A DNA stretch of 6,898 bases from positions 1 through 6,898 of the forward strand of contig QQUL01000034.1 in NCBI GenBank assembly GCA_008501565.1, read 5' to 3'. Numbering within the stretch: the first letter of the stretch is position 1; every line of letters begins with the position of its first letter. Source of the DNA: Armatimonadota bacterium (GTDB lineage: Bacteria > Actinomycetota > Acidimicrobiia > Spongiisociales > UBA5794). Positions 6,502-6,898 of this stretch are shown piece by piece. The position numbers and the translations under genes are program-made. The notes beneath the pieces were generated by a model. The model searched no databases, was not told the origin of the DNA, and was given only the letters and a program-made list of their open reading frames with translations.

Positions 6502-6761
6502 GTCCCACTCCTCGTCGGAGCAATCGGCATCGCAAACGTCACCCTCGTATCAGTCCTCGAACGTGTCGGCGAAATCGGCCTACGGAGGGCCGTGGGAGCC
6601 CAATTCCTCGCAGAATCCGCGGCCATGGGACTGATCGGCGGCCTCATTGGTGCATCCATCGGTGTCCTTGTCATCGTTGCTGTGTCAGCAACCAGACAAT
6701 GGACCCCCGTCCTCGACCCATGGGTCCCACTCGCCGCACCATCGCCGGCCTCTACCCATCA
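6502..6761 (+). pseudogene. Decayed fragment of a second MacB/FtsX-type permease
   Basis: This segment matches permease positions 5970-6275 (residues about 295-396: TM2, coupling loop, TM3 and most of TM4). It has lost its start, TM1 and the extracytoplasmic domain. A 21-bp in-frame deletion at 6600/6601 removes TRRHIAA, turning GATRRHIAAQF into GAQF. A second deletion (net 25 bp, near 6740) shifts the frame, so the following IAGLYPS is read in another frame and meets TGA at 6765. From L297 to P381 all 19 base differences from the intact gene are synonymous third-position changes over 78 aligned codons. Identical runs include 62 bp (6532-6593) and 41 bp (6694-6734). It therefore derives from a paralog that was once functional, not from a simple recent copy. 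A long frame reaching from within the permease gene to 6894 crosses it but is not a real gene. Confidence 0.88.
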
Positions 6762-6898
6762 GCTTGAAGCGGTAGAGCTGCTTGAGACCCATGTCGACGA
6801 GCTCGTCACGCAGATTGAGCATCACAACATCGGTGTCTTTGAGGTCAGGCGAACAGCCATCGTGTATCGCCCACCTCGGTACGAGACGGACTGAACAT
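6762..6898. other. Unassigned 3' flank at window edge
   Basis: Similarity to the permease stops at 6761. The rest is open on the plus strand to TGA at 6892-6894 (reading LEAVELLETHVDELVTQIEH...) and also on the minus strand from the window edge to a stop at 6685-6687 (reading DTDVVMLNLRDELVDMGL...). The minus-strand reading looks slightly more protein-like and could be the 3' end of a convergent gene entering from beyond the window, but I recognise neither product and third-position GC does not separate them. Confidence 0.3.

Noticed and set aside
6151..6894. Long plus-strand frame (247 codons) spanning the permease end, the gap and the remnant
   Set aside because: Its first part is an out-of-frame reading of the permease gene (Ser/Pro/His-rich, no fold), and the middle crosses the non-coding gap. 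Only the remnant portion is homologous to a protein, so it is a chance chimera, not a gene.
6327..6898. Insertion sequence as the cause of the permease fragment
   Set aside because: I see no terminal inverted repeats, no target-site duplication and no recognisable transposase motif; the 9-bp GTCCCACTC pair lies within permease-like sequence and is better explained by homology.
1..6898. CRISPR array, tRNA/rRNA gene or operon promoter
   Set aside because: There are no short regularly spaced repeats and no cloverleaf or rRNA-like segment. The operon starts upstream of the window and internal gene junctions leave no room for a promoter outside coding sequence.

Overview
The window (6,898 bp, moderately high GC) looks like a chromosomal operon from a Gram-positive, actinobacterial-type organism. 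It reads left to right with almost no space between genes. The taxonomic hint comes from the GC content, the GTG start, the lipobox-type signal peptides, and above all the pairing of a MacB-type ABC exporter with a peptidoglycan-binding adaptor, an arrangement typical of Actinomycetota. A lineage such as Acidimicrobiia would fit, but the sequence does not settle it.

Layout. Positions 2-2920 hold three tandem paralogous genes for secreted lipoproteins, the first cut by the window edge. Each ends in TAG followed directly by the ATG of the next gene, and the junction DNA is nearly the same all three times. Positions 2921-4393 encode a membrane-anchored adaptor (membrane fusion) protein with a peptidoglycan-binding domain and a long helical hairpin. 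Positions 4390-5091 encode a MacB/LolD-type ATPase and 5088-6326 a four-helix MacB/FtsX-type permease; both are joined to their upstream neighbour by 4-base overlaps. Positions 6327-6501 are non-coding with one weak hairpin. Positions 6502-6761 are a decayed fragment of a second permease gene. The last ~137 bases are unassigned.

How the parts fit. The permease, ATPase and adaptor should form one exporter or mechanotransmission complex in the cytoplasmic membrane, with the adaptor reaching into the wall and binding peptidoglycan. The lipoproteins would sit on the outer face of the same membrane. They share four non-lipobox cysteines in a twice-repeated CMxxxG[FY]...Cys pattern. Their biochemical role is not known to me. 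Gene order and translational coupling suggest they work with the exporter, as substrate-capture, sensor or accessory subunits (inference).

Most unusual points: the tandem amplification of the lipoprotein genes with shared junctions; a permease remnant that differs from the intact gene only by synonymous changes plus deletions; and a reversal of strand composition (G/T-rich to C/A-rich) within the operon although all genes point the same way.
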